A DNA stretch of 21,958 nucleotides from a virus, in IMG/VR virus record IMGVR_UViG_3300009507_000149, positions 1-21,958 of that record; one strand, given 5' to 3'. Positions 8,104-17,325 of this stretch are shown piece after piece. Under the pieces are notes generated by a model. That model worked only from the letters and a program-made list of their open reading frames with translations, ran no database searches and was not told the DNA's origin. Position 1 is the stretch's first letter, and the number at the start of each line of letters is the position of its first letter. A program made the translations under genes and the position numbers.

Positions 8104-8484
8104 TTAATTTGCAGCAATACACGCATCACAATCTACATAGACTGTTTCTGACTCTATATGGTGTTCTCCGCTTGATACCGAATGTAAAACAGTATAGCAA
8201 TTTGAATGTCCTGTATTCTCAAAATTTAAGTAGTAAACATTACCCGCAGTAAGTGTTCTATCGTGTAAGTGTATTTCTTTATGCATACTATGCCCACATC
8301 TTTGTACCTTATAGTAATTGACTACGCCTGTATGAACTTCTCCTGTTATATTTCCAATGCCTTGTGCCTGTAAGCTTCCATCACAGCATTTACTGGAGTA
8401 TGTTTTGCCATCAGCACATAAGCACCCTCTTTTACCTCCTTTTGGACTGCTTTTACTATAAGTATATTTTCTTCTTTTATCCAT
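8104..8484 (-). CDS. Cys/His-rich conserved phage protein (126 aa)
   Basis: The protein has eight cysteines (C21, C23, C33, C34, C63, C96, C119, C122) and many histidines (including H65, H68, H72, H74, H93, H101, H108, H109). The N-terminus is basic, then GKRGCLCADGKTYSSKCCDG, a motif I recall from other Bacteroidetes phages. The second half is beta-rich, with a Y-x-V-x-R-C-G-H start and a DCDAC end. Metal binding is likely but not proven. It lies 1 base after the protease gene and before the scaffold, so a head or decoration role is possible. No function is assigned. Confidence 0.65.
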   Translation of the reverse strand: MDKRRKYTYSKSSPKGGKRGCLCADGKTYSSKCCDGSLQAQGIGNITGEVHTGVVNYYKVQRCGHSMHKEIHLHDRTLTAGNVYYLNFENTGHSNCYTVLHSVSSGEHHIESETVYVDCDACIAAN

Positions 8485-8485
8485 A

Positions 8486-9403
8486 CTAATCGTTTTCTAA
8501 TTGCTTTAATTTAGACTCTGCCCATCTAAGACCCGCTTTACCTCCCCAAGCATCATACATTAGTTTGCCACAACCATCAGAATAAGATTTAGATGATTTT
8601 AGGTCTCCTGCATGACGCGCTAAGAAACTTCTCATTCTCTTAATCGTAGATACTGTTATTGCAGATTTTGATGCTAATTGATTTGCTCTACGTTTCCCTA
8701 CCGAAGTTCCACAGCTACCCCAACCATTCTCTTCTGCCCATTTTAAGGCATTCTTAGCGTTGTTCGATACTGCATCAGGGTAATCACTAAAGGATTTTAG
8801 ATTCATCGTGTGAGCCTCTAATTCATCGGCAATCTCTTCCAGTAAGGAAATAGAGTCTAGACTGTTTAGTAAATCATCCTCGCTCATTTCTATTTTATCA
8901 GTAAAGTAGCCTTCTATAGAAAATCCACTTACTTTTCCAGTCTTAACGTAGTTCTCCCATACGTCATCATTATTAACCTTCATTGAAACCATCCAAGTTC
9001 CTACAGGTAAGTCCATTCCAAATTTACGAGACTTATCGTGAACATCATCTTCAATTATCCAAGACTCAACAACAGAAAGCCCATTGAGTTTAGCTTCATG
9101 CTCTAATGTTGATTCGTTCTGATTACCTCTCATTAGGAATAATTCAGATGCTTGTCTAACCGTATCATCTGAAAAGTATATATAATACTCTTCTTCTTCG
9201 CTTTGGCGATAGATGTTTTTGTTTGGTATCAATGCAGCTCCCATAAGGATTCTTTTCTCATTGTCAACCTCAGCTAATTGTACTTTATGCTCCTTTGATA
9301 GTGCAATAAAGTTTTCCTCTATAGCAGGTCTATCTACAATACTAATTGCTTCAATGCCTGAAAAAAGAGCTTCTTCGTCTATTAATAATTCTACTATTCT
9401 CAT
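8486..9403 (-). CDS. Prohead protease, XkdF-like (Peptidase_S78_2), with a C-terminal extra domain (305 aa)
   Basis: Residues 1-170 resemble XkdF-type phage serine proteases that mature the capsid. Features are an early AISIVDRPAIEENF motif, MGAALIPNKNIYR near 54-66, STLEHEAK with H102 as the candidate catalytic His, and KVSGFSIEGYF with S159 or S162 as the candidate nucleophile. Residues about 205-305 form a second domain with NAKNALKWAEENGWGSCG, VGKRRANQLA, a MRSFLARHAGD helix and AWGGKAGLRWAESKL. I know this domain as a frequent partner of phage proteases, but its function is unknown to me. Position before scaffold and capsid fits. The catalytic residue choice is inference. Confidence 0.75.
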   Translation of the reverse strand: MRIVELLIDEEALFSGIEAISIVDRPAIEENFIALSKEHKVQLAEVDNEKRILMGAALIPNKNIYRQSEEEEYYIYFSDDTVRQASELFLMRGNQNESTLEHEAKLNGLSVVESWIIEDDVHDKSRKFGMDLPVGTWMVSMKVNNDDVWENYVKTGKVSGFSIEGYFTDKIEMSEDDLLNSLDSISLLEEIADELEAHTMNLKSFSDYPDAVSNNAKNALKWAEENGWGSCGTSVGKRRANQLASKSAITVSTIKRMRSFLARHAGDLKSSKSYSDGCGKLMYDAWGGKAGLRWAESKLKQLEND

Positions 9404-9414
9404 AATTTTGGTTT

Positions 9415-11148
9415 TTATCCGATTCCTGCTGTATCTACTATTCTTCTATCTAATTCTTGTTGATTCGTTACATCACTTCCTACTACGAAAGCTCTAATTG
9501 GTTGATTCACTTGCCCTCCCACTGCTTGAGCTAACTGGTTAGTTCCTGAAGCACCAACTACATTAAAGTCTGGTGCTTGAACTGTAGCACCACCTCCTGC
9601 ACTTCCTGAACTAATTGGAGTATTAGTGTTTAATGATTTTAATGCACTAACTGTGGATGCAACTATAGCTAATTGAGTAGCTATTGCACCTGCAACCTTT
9701 ATCGGAGCAGGTGTAAATGTTGGGTCTTTTACTAGCCAAGCCTCCCAAACTCCAACACTTGCAGCAGCAGCAGATGCTATTATAGACGCTCTAGCTAAGT
9801 CTTTATTTCCGTCCGCAATATCAGCAGCAGATTTAAGGAAATCAGATAAGCCACCGAGCATTGACTGAAGGTGTTTTACCTTAGCTTTTCTCTCTGCTAA
9901 ATCATACTTATCGTTTACAGCTTGAACAGCATCTCTATATGCTATAGTTTCAAATATAGCTTCTTCCCCAAATTTCTCTGTATCTTCTTTTAACTTTTTT
10001 AGCTCAGCTTCTCTAGTCTTAGGGCTTAACTTAAATATCTTAGATAGCAAAGACTGTTTCCCTTTGTTTAATGCGTAGGTACCTGAAACTTCATCTACAT
10101 CATCTATAAATTCAATAGTCTCTTTTAATACTAGCTCTTTAGTTTCTTTCCATTCCCCTTCATCAAACTTAATCATTAAGTTAGGTTCAAATAAAGGCTC
10201 TTCATTTAACGCCTCAAATTGAGGTCTAAGCTCCATAACTAAATCAATCTGGTCTCTTAGTTCTTTCTTTAATCTTTCTAATTGTTTTAATCTTTTGAGA
10301 CCTGCACGTCTTTCACTAGGATCTTGTTCTTGAATAGTTTTTAACTCTTGCTCTATCTTTATAAGCTCCTTCTGCTGCCTCTGATAATTAAAGTAATCAT
10401 CAATCAATAAACCTAATGACACTCTATTTATTTTAGAACTTTCATCTAATTTATCATAGCCATTTTTAAAATCATCAAACCTATCTTTAAGTCTCTCTAC
10501 GTTTTTAATAATATCATCATCTGGTGCGAAAAAATCAAAAGCAGAGCCATTAGCACCTGCTAGATTTTGTGCTACTCTAATCTGCTCTTCCATTGCTTTA
10601 GTAGCTTCTTCTATAGATTTCTTAGCTTTTTCTGCACCTTCATCAATTCCTAAAAAGAAGTTGTATATTTGGTCTCCATAAGCAATTAACAATTGGATTC
10701 CAATAAGAATACCTCCAGTTCCCATAAGAGATCTACCTAAATTTTTTAACGAAGTACCTACGCTATCACTTGTTTGAATTAAATTACCAAATAATGACGC
10801 TAATTGACCAACGTTATTTGCTACACCATTAAATCCAAAACGTGCATCAGATGCAGCTCTACCTGCTTCAGTAAGTATAGCGTTATTAAGACCTACTTGA
10901 GTCTTTGCTCTTTTAGTGCTATTCCCTAGATTTTCAGCACTCGCAGCAGCTAGATTATTAGCGTCTCTATGTTGCTTTATTTTAACATTAAGCTTCGCTA
11001 ATTCTTTAGCTTCTTGACTTTGTTCGTAAGCTAGTTTTTTTTCTGCTGCTGCTAACTTATTGACTCCTTTTTCAACATCTTCAACATCTTTCTTGGCTTT
11101 TTTACTAGATACGTCAATCTTTATAAATATATTCTTATTTGCTGCCAT
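9415..11148 (-). CDS. Tail tape measure protein (577 aa)
   Basis: The N-terminus is a long charged coiled coil (KKAKKDVEDVEKGVNKLAAA and on), followed by a hydrophobic segment at about 142-165 (TGGILIGIQLLIAYGDQ). A middle helical region is rich in Lys, Glu and Leu. An Ala-rich hydrophobic stretch lies at about 455-505, with a Gly/Ser linker and a C-terminal IRAFVVGSDVTNQQELDRR motif. That order is typical of short tape measure proteins in Bacteroidetes siphophages, which set tail length and may help DNA entry. At 577 residues it predicts a short tail. Its start overlaps the 49-aa gene by 14 bases. Confidence 0.8.
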   Translation of the reverse strand: MAANKNIFIKIDVSSKKAKKDVEDVEKGVNKLAAAEKKLAYEQSQEAKELAKLNVKIKQHRDANNLAAASAENLGNSTKRAKTQVGLNNAILTEAGRAASDARFGFNGVANNVGQLASLFGNLIQTSDSVGTSLKNLGRSLMGTGGILIGIQLLIAYGDQIYNFFLGIDEGAEKAKKSIEEATKAMEEQIRVAQNLAGANGSAFDFFAPDDDIIKNVERLKDRFDDFKNGYDKLDESSKINRVSLGLLIDDYFNYQRQQKELIKIEQELKTIQEQDPSERRAGLKRLKQLERLKKELRDQIDLVMELRPQFEALNEEPLFEPNLMIKFDEGEWKETKELVLKETIEFIDDVDEVSGTYALNKGKQSLLSKIFKLSPKTREAELKKLKEDTEKFGEEAIFETIAYRDAVQAVNDKYDLAERKAKVKHLQSMLGGLSDFLKSAADIADGNKDLARASIIASAAAASVGVWEAWLVKDPTFTPAPIKVAGAIATQLAIVASTVSALKSLNTNTPISSGSAGGGATVQAPDFNVVGASGTNQLAQAVGGQVNQPIRAFVVGSDVTNQQELDRRIVDTAGIG

Positions 11149-11284
11149 AGTAGAATCTTTTTGCTTTTTTCTTCATTTCACTCATTGTTCCTATAGCTTT
11201 ATACTTACCTTTAGCAATGTCAATTTCCTCTGATATTCCGTACCAGTCATCTATTTTTAATAAGTCTAATATTTGTTTTATCAT
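11135..11284 (-). CDS. Small conserved-looking protein before the tape measure (49 aa)
   Basis: The ATG at 11284 shares its A with the TAA of the 774-aa gene (TAATG), and the stop overlaps the first 14 bases of the tape measure gene. The peptide begins MIKQILDLLKIDDWYGISEE and ends with a basic AKRFYYGSK. It looks like a helix-turn-helix-sized all-helical protein, but no DNA-binding motif is clear. Both overlaps and the position between tail genes suggest a translationally coupled tail accessory protein. Function unknown. Confidence 0.7.
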   Translation of the reverse strand: MIKQILDLLKIDDWYGISEEIDIAKGKYKAIGTMSEMKKKAKRFYYGSK

Positions 11285-13608
11285 TATACTATTTCTTCTG
11301 GATTAAGGTTAATCAATTCTAACTCTGTTTTACCTGTAGTTAGATTAGTACTTATAGAATTAATACGGAACACCTTGTCTTGTACCTTTAGTTGGTCATT
11401 TAATCTGTAATGAATTAAGAAGCTAGGAGGCATATAAGCAGAGTACTTAAATACTCTTTTTTCTATATCAAATACACTTGTTATATACCTCTTATAGAAC
11501 ACCTCAAACAAAGAATTAATCGACTCTGTTAAAGACCATTCATCAACCTCCGAATCAAAGTTAATAGAATAAGCAGCAGAATCTTGAAATACTCCATCTC
11601 CATCTGGAACTACAGTCTCATTTGTATTGGAAGGTCTCCAGTAGCTAGTTAATCTATTTGAAGATGTGTCCCCTACACTACTGAAATTTATTGGAGTAGA
11701 TATATTGGTTTCTTTTATACCATAGAACAACAAAGGCTTTATGTCTTCTGGTTTATAATTAGCTTTTGGAGGTGTTGTATCTTCTGAGTCAAAATCTCCA
11801 CCTGCTGCATAACCCCAGACTATCTCTGTAGATGTTCCATTTATTCTTTCGTACTTCAATTTAGAGAATGGCAATTCAACCTCATACTTTTCGCCATAAA
11901 ATAAATCTAAGCTTTTATAGGTTTCTCTAAGGTTTATAGTCGAGTTGCCATAAATATACCCTGTTAATTCTTTATGGTTTGCCATTAAAATTGTGTCTGA
12001 TTCCTCAAACTTAAAATCAATCTCAGAAAAGGGTAGCGATGTATTTACAGCGCTTTTAGATACATCTATATACTTAGTTACATCAATAGTTCCTTTTGAT
12101 TGATTGTTAACTGCATCTGCATAGTAGTTATCTAATGTAACTACCTTAACTACGGGAGTAGTTTCACTGTATTGAGAATCTGATTCATCATCAATGTAGT
12201 ATGCTGTAAGATTAAACATCTTAAATAACCCACTTATGAAATCCATTATTTCTATATCTGGGAAATGGTTAGATGGTTTAAATTTAGTTGTATCCGTAGC
12301 CAAAACAGATCCTGAAGTGAATACTTCATATCTACTTGAACCACCAAATAATGCGGCTTGTTTTTTTACAACAAGTATTTCAGTATCAGCCATAGCTCCC
12401 TCAGAAGCAAACTCAACTTTATATTTATCAATATAAGTTATATCACTGAAAGAGGGATTAACAGGCATCAATATTCTTGCCCTAACACTATTAAGTCCCT
12501 CAGTAGTGCCTACTACCCTACCTGTTTCAGTATTAATCAGCTTAACCCTCCATTTAACACTTTCATACCCAGAAGCAGGATTAACTTGTACATAGAAGTA
12601 GGTTTTACCTAGAGGATTATCTCTTTCAATTTTTTCCCAATCAGTAAGAACTATTTGATTTCCTTCTGTTGCAAAATCATCAAAATCATAGTTTGAGTCT
12701 ACTGAAGACAGACTCCATGAGGAAACCTCATTAACATACAGGTAATTATCATCTGCTAAATTTCCTGTTATATTACCAGAATTATTACTCATCCATAAAT
12801 ACAGATTAGTAAATGCTTCATTATATATAGAAAAGAAGTCTTTTGTGCCAGAAGTATCATTAGGTATAAAATTTATATTATATTTCTCCTGTATGGCTCT
12901 TATTATATGGTAAACTTTTATAGCGGGTTTTAAATCTTCTTCTTTTACTCCTCTTGTTGTAAATTGACTTGGATTAGATGATATGTCAGCAGGTCTATAT
13001 AGATTACCATCAAAATTAGTTGGGTCTGAACCTGAAATAGTATCGTTATAGAATAATCTCTTCTTAGAGGTTATAAGTGGAACTATCATTCCTGATGCAT
13101 CCCCTTGAAACGCCTGACCGTTATCTAGTAATGTTTCCATAGCTGAACTAGAATAGTTAAATTCTAATCCATTAAGCTTATAAACAGCATCCGTTCCGTC
13201 AATACCTTTCTTGTAATCTGATAAAGTTTCTATCTTATCATCTTTAAACAAGTCTTTTAGAGATACTGTATTGCCAAAAAAAGTGATATTATATGAACTC
13301 GCTTTACCATCTTTCACATTAACACCATTCAAAAATACCTTACCTTTCTTGAACAGTAAATGATTGATAAATATTTTAGCTTCATGTCTTACCCTACCGT
13401 CAAAAGCATTGCCAGTGATAGAGGTATTATAGAAGTGCCTAAAAACTTTGTTATTCGTATCAGATGCAGGAAGCATAAACGGTTGAGAGTAGTCTGTAAA
13501 AACCTTAGATATATCTTTGGCATCCTGAATACTAGATTTCATTGTTACGTTCTCATCTCCGAACACATCAACTCTTTGTCCTTTTATGTATATCTGTATT
13601 TCTCTCAT
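11284..13608 (-). CDS. Large tail tip/baseplate-like protein (774 aa)
   Basis: The N-terminus has the pattern VDVFGDENVTMKSSIQDAKD followed by FTDYSQPFMLPASDTNNKVFRHFYN. I know this from large Bacteroidetes phage tail proteins, and it probably marks a tail-tip attachment domain. Next come ITFFGNTVSLKDLFKDDKI, long beta-rich regions, and a C-terminus with VFRINSISTNLTTGKTELEL typical of tail-tip proteins. It abuts the 388-aa gene with no gap. It probably forms part of the tail tip complex contacting the host. No peptidase or glycosidase site was recognised, so I do not call it a lysin. Confidence 0.7.
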   Translation of the reverse strand: MREIQIYIKGQRVDVFGDENVTMKSSIQDAKDISKVFTDYSQPFMLPASDTNNKVFRHFYNTSITGNAFDGRVRHEAKIFINHLLFKKGKVFLNGVNVKDGKASSYNITFFGNTVSLKDLFKDDKIETLSDYKKGIDGTDAVYKLNGLEFNYSSSAMETLLDNGQAFQGDASGMIVPLITSKKRLFYNDTISGSDPTNFDGNLYRPADISSNPSQFTTRGVKEEDLKPAIKVYHIIRAIQEKYNINFIPNDTSGTKDFFSIYNEAFTNLYLWMSNNSGNITGNLADDNYLYVNEVSSWSLSSVDSNYDFDDFATEGNQIVLTDWEKIERDNPLGKTYFYVQVNPASGYESVKWRVKLINTETGRVVGTTEGLNSVRARILMPVNPSFSDITYIDKYKVEFASEGAMADTEILVVKKQAALFGGSSRYEVFTSGSVLATDTTKFKPSNHFPDIEIMDFISGLFKMFNLTAYYIDDESDSQYSETTPVVKVVTLDNYYADAVNNQSKGTIDVTKYIDVSKSAVNTSLPFSEIDFKFEESDTILMANHKELTGYIYGNSTINLRETYKSLDLFYGEKYEVELPFSKLKYERINGTSTEIVWGYAAGGDFDSEDTTPPKANYKPEDIKPLLFYGIKETNISTPINFSSVGDTSSNRLTSYWRPSNTNETVVPDGDGVFQDSAAYSINFDSEVDEWSLTESINSLFEVFYKRYITSVFDIEKRVFKYSAYMPPSFLIHYRLNDQLKVQDKVFRINSISTNLTTGKTELELINLNPEEIV

Positions 13609-14775
13609 TTATCTAACACTCTGTATAAAGTCCGAATCCGCTTCAAATTCTAATGTGTACTCAATTAGCTTATCATTTAATCTAGTCTTTATATCTACAT
13701 TTGAACTAGCTATAGAAACTGGCACCGCTAGATTGCTATACCCTCCACTAGGGCTAAATCTATTTACATCATACATATAAACATACTCAGATACCAAAAG
13801 CTCTTTTACAACCTCTCCATAACTCTCGTGGATAAATCCAGTATTCATAGTAAAACGCTCCTTACCTTGATTCTCTAAGTATGAGTTTTCGTGGTTTGAA
13901 ACCTTATAGGAGGCTATATTAGATATATCTAGCTTAGTAGATCTATAGGATTCTCTTTGACTAGACATACTATCTGTTCTTTTAGCAAAGAACCACATAT
14001 CCTGCATTACTCCAAACTTATTTATAAATGACACCTTCTGAGCATCATACTTACAATCATCTATACATTTTATATCTATTGACCTAGACACACCACTGGA
14101 GTCTGTATATGTTATTCTATTAGCATCAACAGGTATTTCCTCTGTACTTATAGAGTCATCTGGACTTGTGGTTACAGAAAATGTTTTATCTATAGTTATC
14201 ACATCATCTACAGCCGAATCGATTTTAACTTCTTGAGCAATAGTAAACTGAGAAATATTGCCAACAGGAGGATTTAAATCTAGTTGTGTTTGATTTTGAA
14301 AGTAATCAACTCTAGCTACTCCGTCTTCACTGGTAGTATAAAATGGAGCTGTAATAAATGACCCACACTTATTATTTATAACAGTATTGGAGATCATTAA
14401 GTCTTTAGATAGCTCTGGGTTTATTCCTTCGGCAATATTACCATATCCTCTAAAAGCTATTCCGTACTTAACTGTAGTGTCACTTGTCTCTGTGCCATCT
14501 GCCTCTACATACGTTCTCCTTACTGCCGTTCTAACCCACTTAGTTTGAACTAAGGCGTTATAATTACCATCAAATTCAATCGTAACATAATCTTTAATCA
14601 GTTCTGATATTTCAAACACAATTACACTCTTAGGTATATCAGGGTTTGCTAAACGATTAGCTACTTCTATAGAAGGAACTACCTTAGTTAGAAGGTAGTT
14701 TGGGTTATTTGGGTGGTTCAATATATCTCCACCATACACCCATAATTGAAGTTCCGCTTGCTTTAATGCTTTCAT
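13609..14775 (-). CDS. Conserved tail protein of Bacteroidetes phages (388 aa)
   Basis: The most telling segment is residues about 240-280. CIDDCKYDAQKVSFINKFGV leads into QDMWFFAKR, and further on come NQGKERFTMNTGFIHE and a RLNDKLIEYTLEFE C-terminus. I recognise this set of motifs from tail proteins encoded near the tape measure in Bacteroidetes phages. The N-terminal half is beta-rich (SVIVFEISELIKDYV near 50-65). It is followed at once by the 774-aa gene. A distal-tail or baseplate role is inferred from the neighbours, not from a known structure. Confidence 0.65.
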   Translation of the reverse strand: MKALKQAELQLWVYGGDILNHPNNPNYLLTKVVPSIEVANRLANPDIPKSVIVFEISELIKDYVTIEFDGNYNALVQTKWVRTAVRRTYVEADGTETSDTTVKYGIAFRGYGNIAEGINPELSKDLMISNTVINNKCGSFITAPFYTTSEDGVARVDYFQNQTQLDLNPPVGNISQFTIAQEVKIDSAVDDVITIDKTFSVTTSPDDSISTEEIPVDANRITYTDSSGVSRSIDIKCIDDCKYDAQKVSFINKFGVMQDMWFFAKRTDSMSSQRESYRSTKLDISNIASYKVSNHENSYLENQGKERFTMNTGFIHESYGEVVKELLVSEYVYMYDVNRFSPSGGYSNLAVPVSIASSNVDIKTRLNDKLIEYTLEFEADSDFIQSVR

Positions 14776-14787
14776 TATGTTATGTTA

Positions 14788-16008
14788 TTAAATTCCAAAG
14801 TATCTTGCGTTTGAGAAGTTGAATTGCACTCCCTCTTGAGGATCGTTGAAGAACTCTCCTGATACATACTTAGGACTATTAAATATATTAGAACTAATTG
14901 TAGGAAGCGCTTCATTTAAATCACTTAAATATATATTGTTTCTATTGAACAATTGGCCGTTACTATAATCAGTTCCAAATGTGTGGTTCAATGTCATCTG
15001 AACACCAGTTACAGTTTCTGAATTGTTATGGGTTAATATCTTATTTACACCTCCTGACTCTGACGTTGGATGAGAAGCTATAAGTAGTTTATATTGAGCT
15101 TGATGGTCTGCTTGTGTTCTTACTTCAAGTTTATTTAGGCTAGATGTTAAGGCTGACTCGTTAACATAAACAGTTGTCATCTGACCATTGTTTCCAGATG
15201 CTGAGTAAGTCCAATTCGCCCACACAGGAAGATTGCTAGCGTTTATTTTATTTCCAATGTATGGTAATGTGGTAGGGTCTACTATCCAATCTGGAGTAAC
15301 ATCAGAGCAAATTATTCTAATACCTCCATTAATCTTAGCTGAAGGTAAGGTTATATTTACGTCATTCAGCTTTATTGTTACAGCACTTGTGCCTGAAGCC
15401 TGTTGTGGTAAGCCTGAAACCCATTTAGTAAGGTTAGCAGTATTATACAAAGTGATAACTGTAACATAACCCGAAGTAGACGGAGGCGGTGCAACAACCT
15501 CACTAGCACAAGAAGTAATCTCAACTACAGTCCCGCTAATAGGCATAGGCGCCAATATCTCTAATATAAGGTTCTCTCCATTGTTATTGCCAGAGTTAGT
15601 AGTATGGGTTAAACTAGCTGATATGGGAGTTGTACCTGCTGTACCACTTAACACTTCTCCAGTATTCTCAAGCCACTCATCTGCATATTGACTAAGCCCT
15701 TTAGTAGTATAAGATCCTGTTGCAGTTCCTTCATTATATACCCTATATTTTATAGGAATAGTAATATTACTAAACGTAACCGTATAGTCTCCGTATTGTC
15801 TATTAGCAGTACTAATTCTAATTTTCTTAACCCCTACAGCAGCAGCATAGTTAATAGAATTTCCACAGGCTAAATCAGTAGTACTTACAACTGGCTCTGT
15901 TGGCGGCTCTGGATCTGGTGGGATAGGTACATCTGGTTCAAACTCATCCTCTACTGTTATGTAGTAAGGACTTCTTACGTTTATTTTTCTTATATCATCT
16001 ATTGCCAT
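14788..16008 (-). CDS. Tail protein with proline-rich linker and beta-rich domains (406 aa)
   Basis: The first 22 residues (MAIDDIRKINVRSPYYITVE) form a short conserved head seen at the start of some Bacteroidetes phage tail proteins. A Pro-rich linker (residues 27-40) follows. The rest has two beta-rich regions: about 45-170, an Ig/CBM-like sandwich with a Cys pair, and about 180-330. The C-terminus is a NNIYLSDLNEALPTISSNIF segment near 353. The linker suggests flexible domains displayed from the virion. It could be a major or minor tail component or an adhesin; position between the gp10-like and the 388-aa gene supports the tail. Confidence 0.55.
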   Translation of the reverse strand: MAIDDIRKINVRSPYYITVEDEFEPDVPIPPDPEPPTEPVVSTTDLACGNSINYAAAVGVKKIRISTANRQYGDYTVTFSNITIPIKYRVYNEGTATGSYTTKGLSQYADEWLENTGEVLSGTAGTTPISASLTHTTNSGNNNGENLILEILAPMPISGTVVEITSCASEVVAPPPSTSGYVTVITLYNTANLTKWVSGLPQQASGTSAVTIKLNDVNITLPSAKINGGIRIICSDVTPDWIVDPTTLPYIGNKINASNLPVWANWTYSASGNNGQMTTVYVNESALTSSLNKLEVRTQADHQAQYKLLIASHPTSESGGVNKILTHNNSETVTGVQMTLNHTFGTDYSNGQLFNRNNIYLSDLNEALPTISSNIFNSPKYVSGEFFNDPQEGVQFNFSNARYFGI

Positions 16009-16583
16009 TACTCAAGTATAAAGTTGTTACCTTTTTTAGCATATCCTGCTCCAATTAATATTTCTTCTATGTTTAATTCAATATCTTTAACTATTGAATC
16101 GTCTATAGCATTTAGCTTATCCATTGCATTCTCTATAGCTGAATCTATAAAACCTGTTGGCTTTATGCCTATACTTTGAATACTCCTAGCTATATTGTTT
16201 GCAGCACCTAGTGTTGCCTTATCTCCCATCGAACTACTCGCTGTCCTGCCAGAATTTAAGGTTACTGGCTTAGCTCCCATCCAAGACACTATACCTCTAA
16301 CTAAATCAGGTAATGTACCGTCAGGAATTCCACCATCATTTACTAGCTGACCATAAGCGTTCCCCATAACATCAAAAGAGAATCCATCTTCTTCCTTATT
16401 AAACTTCTTACTCAAACTCTGTGCTAAATTCCCAGATGAATTTATAGGAGCGTTTATTGACTTGCCAGAGCGATAACTCCTTTGTCTCTCTCTTGTAATT
16501 TCATGTTTAAGCAATTTGATTAGCTTATCAGAAAAACTAGCCATAAAGGCTTTTGTATTTGAGAATTTATTTATCATTGACAA
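16008..16583 (-). CDS. HK97 gp10-like tail completion/neck protein (191 aa)
   Basis: A basic N-terminal helix region is followed by SSGNLAQSLSKKF and VMGNAYGQLVNDGG, close to the SG-x-L-x-x-S-L ... G-x-Y-x-x-x-V-x-x-G pattern of HK97 gp10-like neck and tail completion proteins. It overlaps the 164-aa gene by 10 bases and shares a 1-base stop/start with the next gene. Such proteins join the head connector to the tail or cap the tail. The call is from the motif plus location; the exact role within the neck is uncertain. Confidence 0.65.
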   Translation of the reverse strand: MSMINKFSNTKAFMASFSDKLIKLLKHEITRERQRSYRSGKSINAPINSSGNLAQSLSKKFNKEEDGFSFDVMGNAYGQLVNDGGIPDGTLPDLVRGIVSWMGAKPVTLNSGRTASSSMGDKATLGAANNIARSIQSIGIKPTGFIDSAIENAMDKLNAIDDSIVKDIELNIEEILIGAGYAKKGNNFILE

Positions 16584-17068
16584 TTAGTACTTCCATCTGA
16601 GTTAATAAGACCCATATCACTATTTGGCATATTTATCGCTAAGTCCATAGACCAACCAGTTAACAAGTTCTCAAACCTATCTTCAAATAAACTGGCACTT
16701 GCAGGACTATCTATCTCTACATTTGCATCATGCAGCCCACCTCTTCTAAGGGAGCTTTGCAATCCGTTAACCACTGTAAGCATCGTATTCAAAATATCTT
16801 GTTTGTTGTCTAGTCCTAGATGAGGTTTTGCCAATGATAATTTATCTTCTTTAGATTCATCAACAATATCCATCGCCATAACAGTTATATTAAAAGTAAC
16901 TATATACTCATCGAATGTTACTGACCCTACGTTTATATGGGCAAGAGGAAATATAGTTTGTTTTGTTAAATCAACATCCATAACGTCACCAATAGTAACT
17001 GTATTGATAGACTGGTTGCCATTTAAGTAGTTGTAGATGTAGTCGATTAAATCGTAGTATGTTTTCAT
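16574..17068 (-). CDS. Tail terminator-like protein (164 aa)
   Basis: The small mixed alpha/beta protein starts with a helix (MKTYYDLIDYIYNYLNG), then strands with VDLTKQTIFPLAHINVGSV and a FNITVMAMDIVDES strand. It ends with a GWSMDLAINMPNSD strand. This fold pattern is that of the siphophage tail terminator, a hexamer ring that caps the tail tube. The start ATG (17068) overlaps the TGA of the -1 frame extension of the tail chaperone (ATGA), which ties it to that gene. The role is inferred from the fold pattern and neighbours. Confidence 0.55.
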   Translation of the reverse strand: MKTYYDLIDYIYNYLNGNQSINTVTIGDVMDVDLTKQTIFPLAHINVGSVTFDEYIVTFNITVMAMDIVDESKEDKLSLAKPHLGLDNKQDILNTMLTVVNGLQSSLRRGGLHDANVEIDSPASASLFEDRFENLLTGWSMDLAINMPNSDMGLINSDGSTNCQ

Positions 17069-17325
17069 TTGTAACTATTTTTTATCATTTGTTTTTCTAT
17101 CTCGTTCTTTTCTTTTTCAAATACTAAATATGTTAAACATTTGTGGAGCGATAACTCGGTAACTTCATCAAATTTAAGTATATTTCCTTTAGCGAGTCCA
17201 TAAATTGATTGATACCAACCCCACTTTTTTCCAAATGTGTCCGTAACTCCAAGTTTTCCTCTTTGATCAGTACTGCCTCTGTATATCTCAGGGTAACTTT
17301 CGACAACTGAATCCCTAAACGATAA
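17065..17325 (-). CDS. -1 frame extension of tail assembly chaperone (86 codons, via programmed frameshift)
   Basis: In the -1 frame relative to the 226-aa gene, 86 codons stay open from the T9 run to a TGA at 17067-17065. That frame has no ATG, GTG or TTG before its last few codons, and a TAG lies only 6 codons upstream of the run, so an independent start is unlikely. The product contains DTFGKKWGWYQSIYGLAKGN and HKCLTYLVFEKEKNEIEK, which resembles the second half of Bacteroidetes phage tail chaperones. Its TGA overlaps the ATG of the next gene as ATGA. A fusion of residues 1-163 plus 86 would be 249 aa. Confidence 0.75.
   Translation of the reverse strand, partial: LSFRDSVVESYPEIYRGSTDQRGKLGVTDTFGKKWGWYQSIYGLAKGNILKFDEVTELSLHKCLTYLVFEKEKNEIEKQMIKNSYK

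Noticed and set aside
12236-13780. Plus-strand open frames over the large tail genes
   Set aside because: They lie antisense to long, well-supported minus-strand genes, have low-complexity composition and no fitting starts; they are shadow frames.
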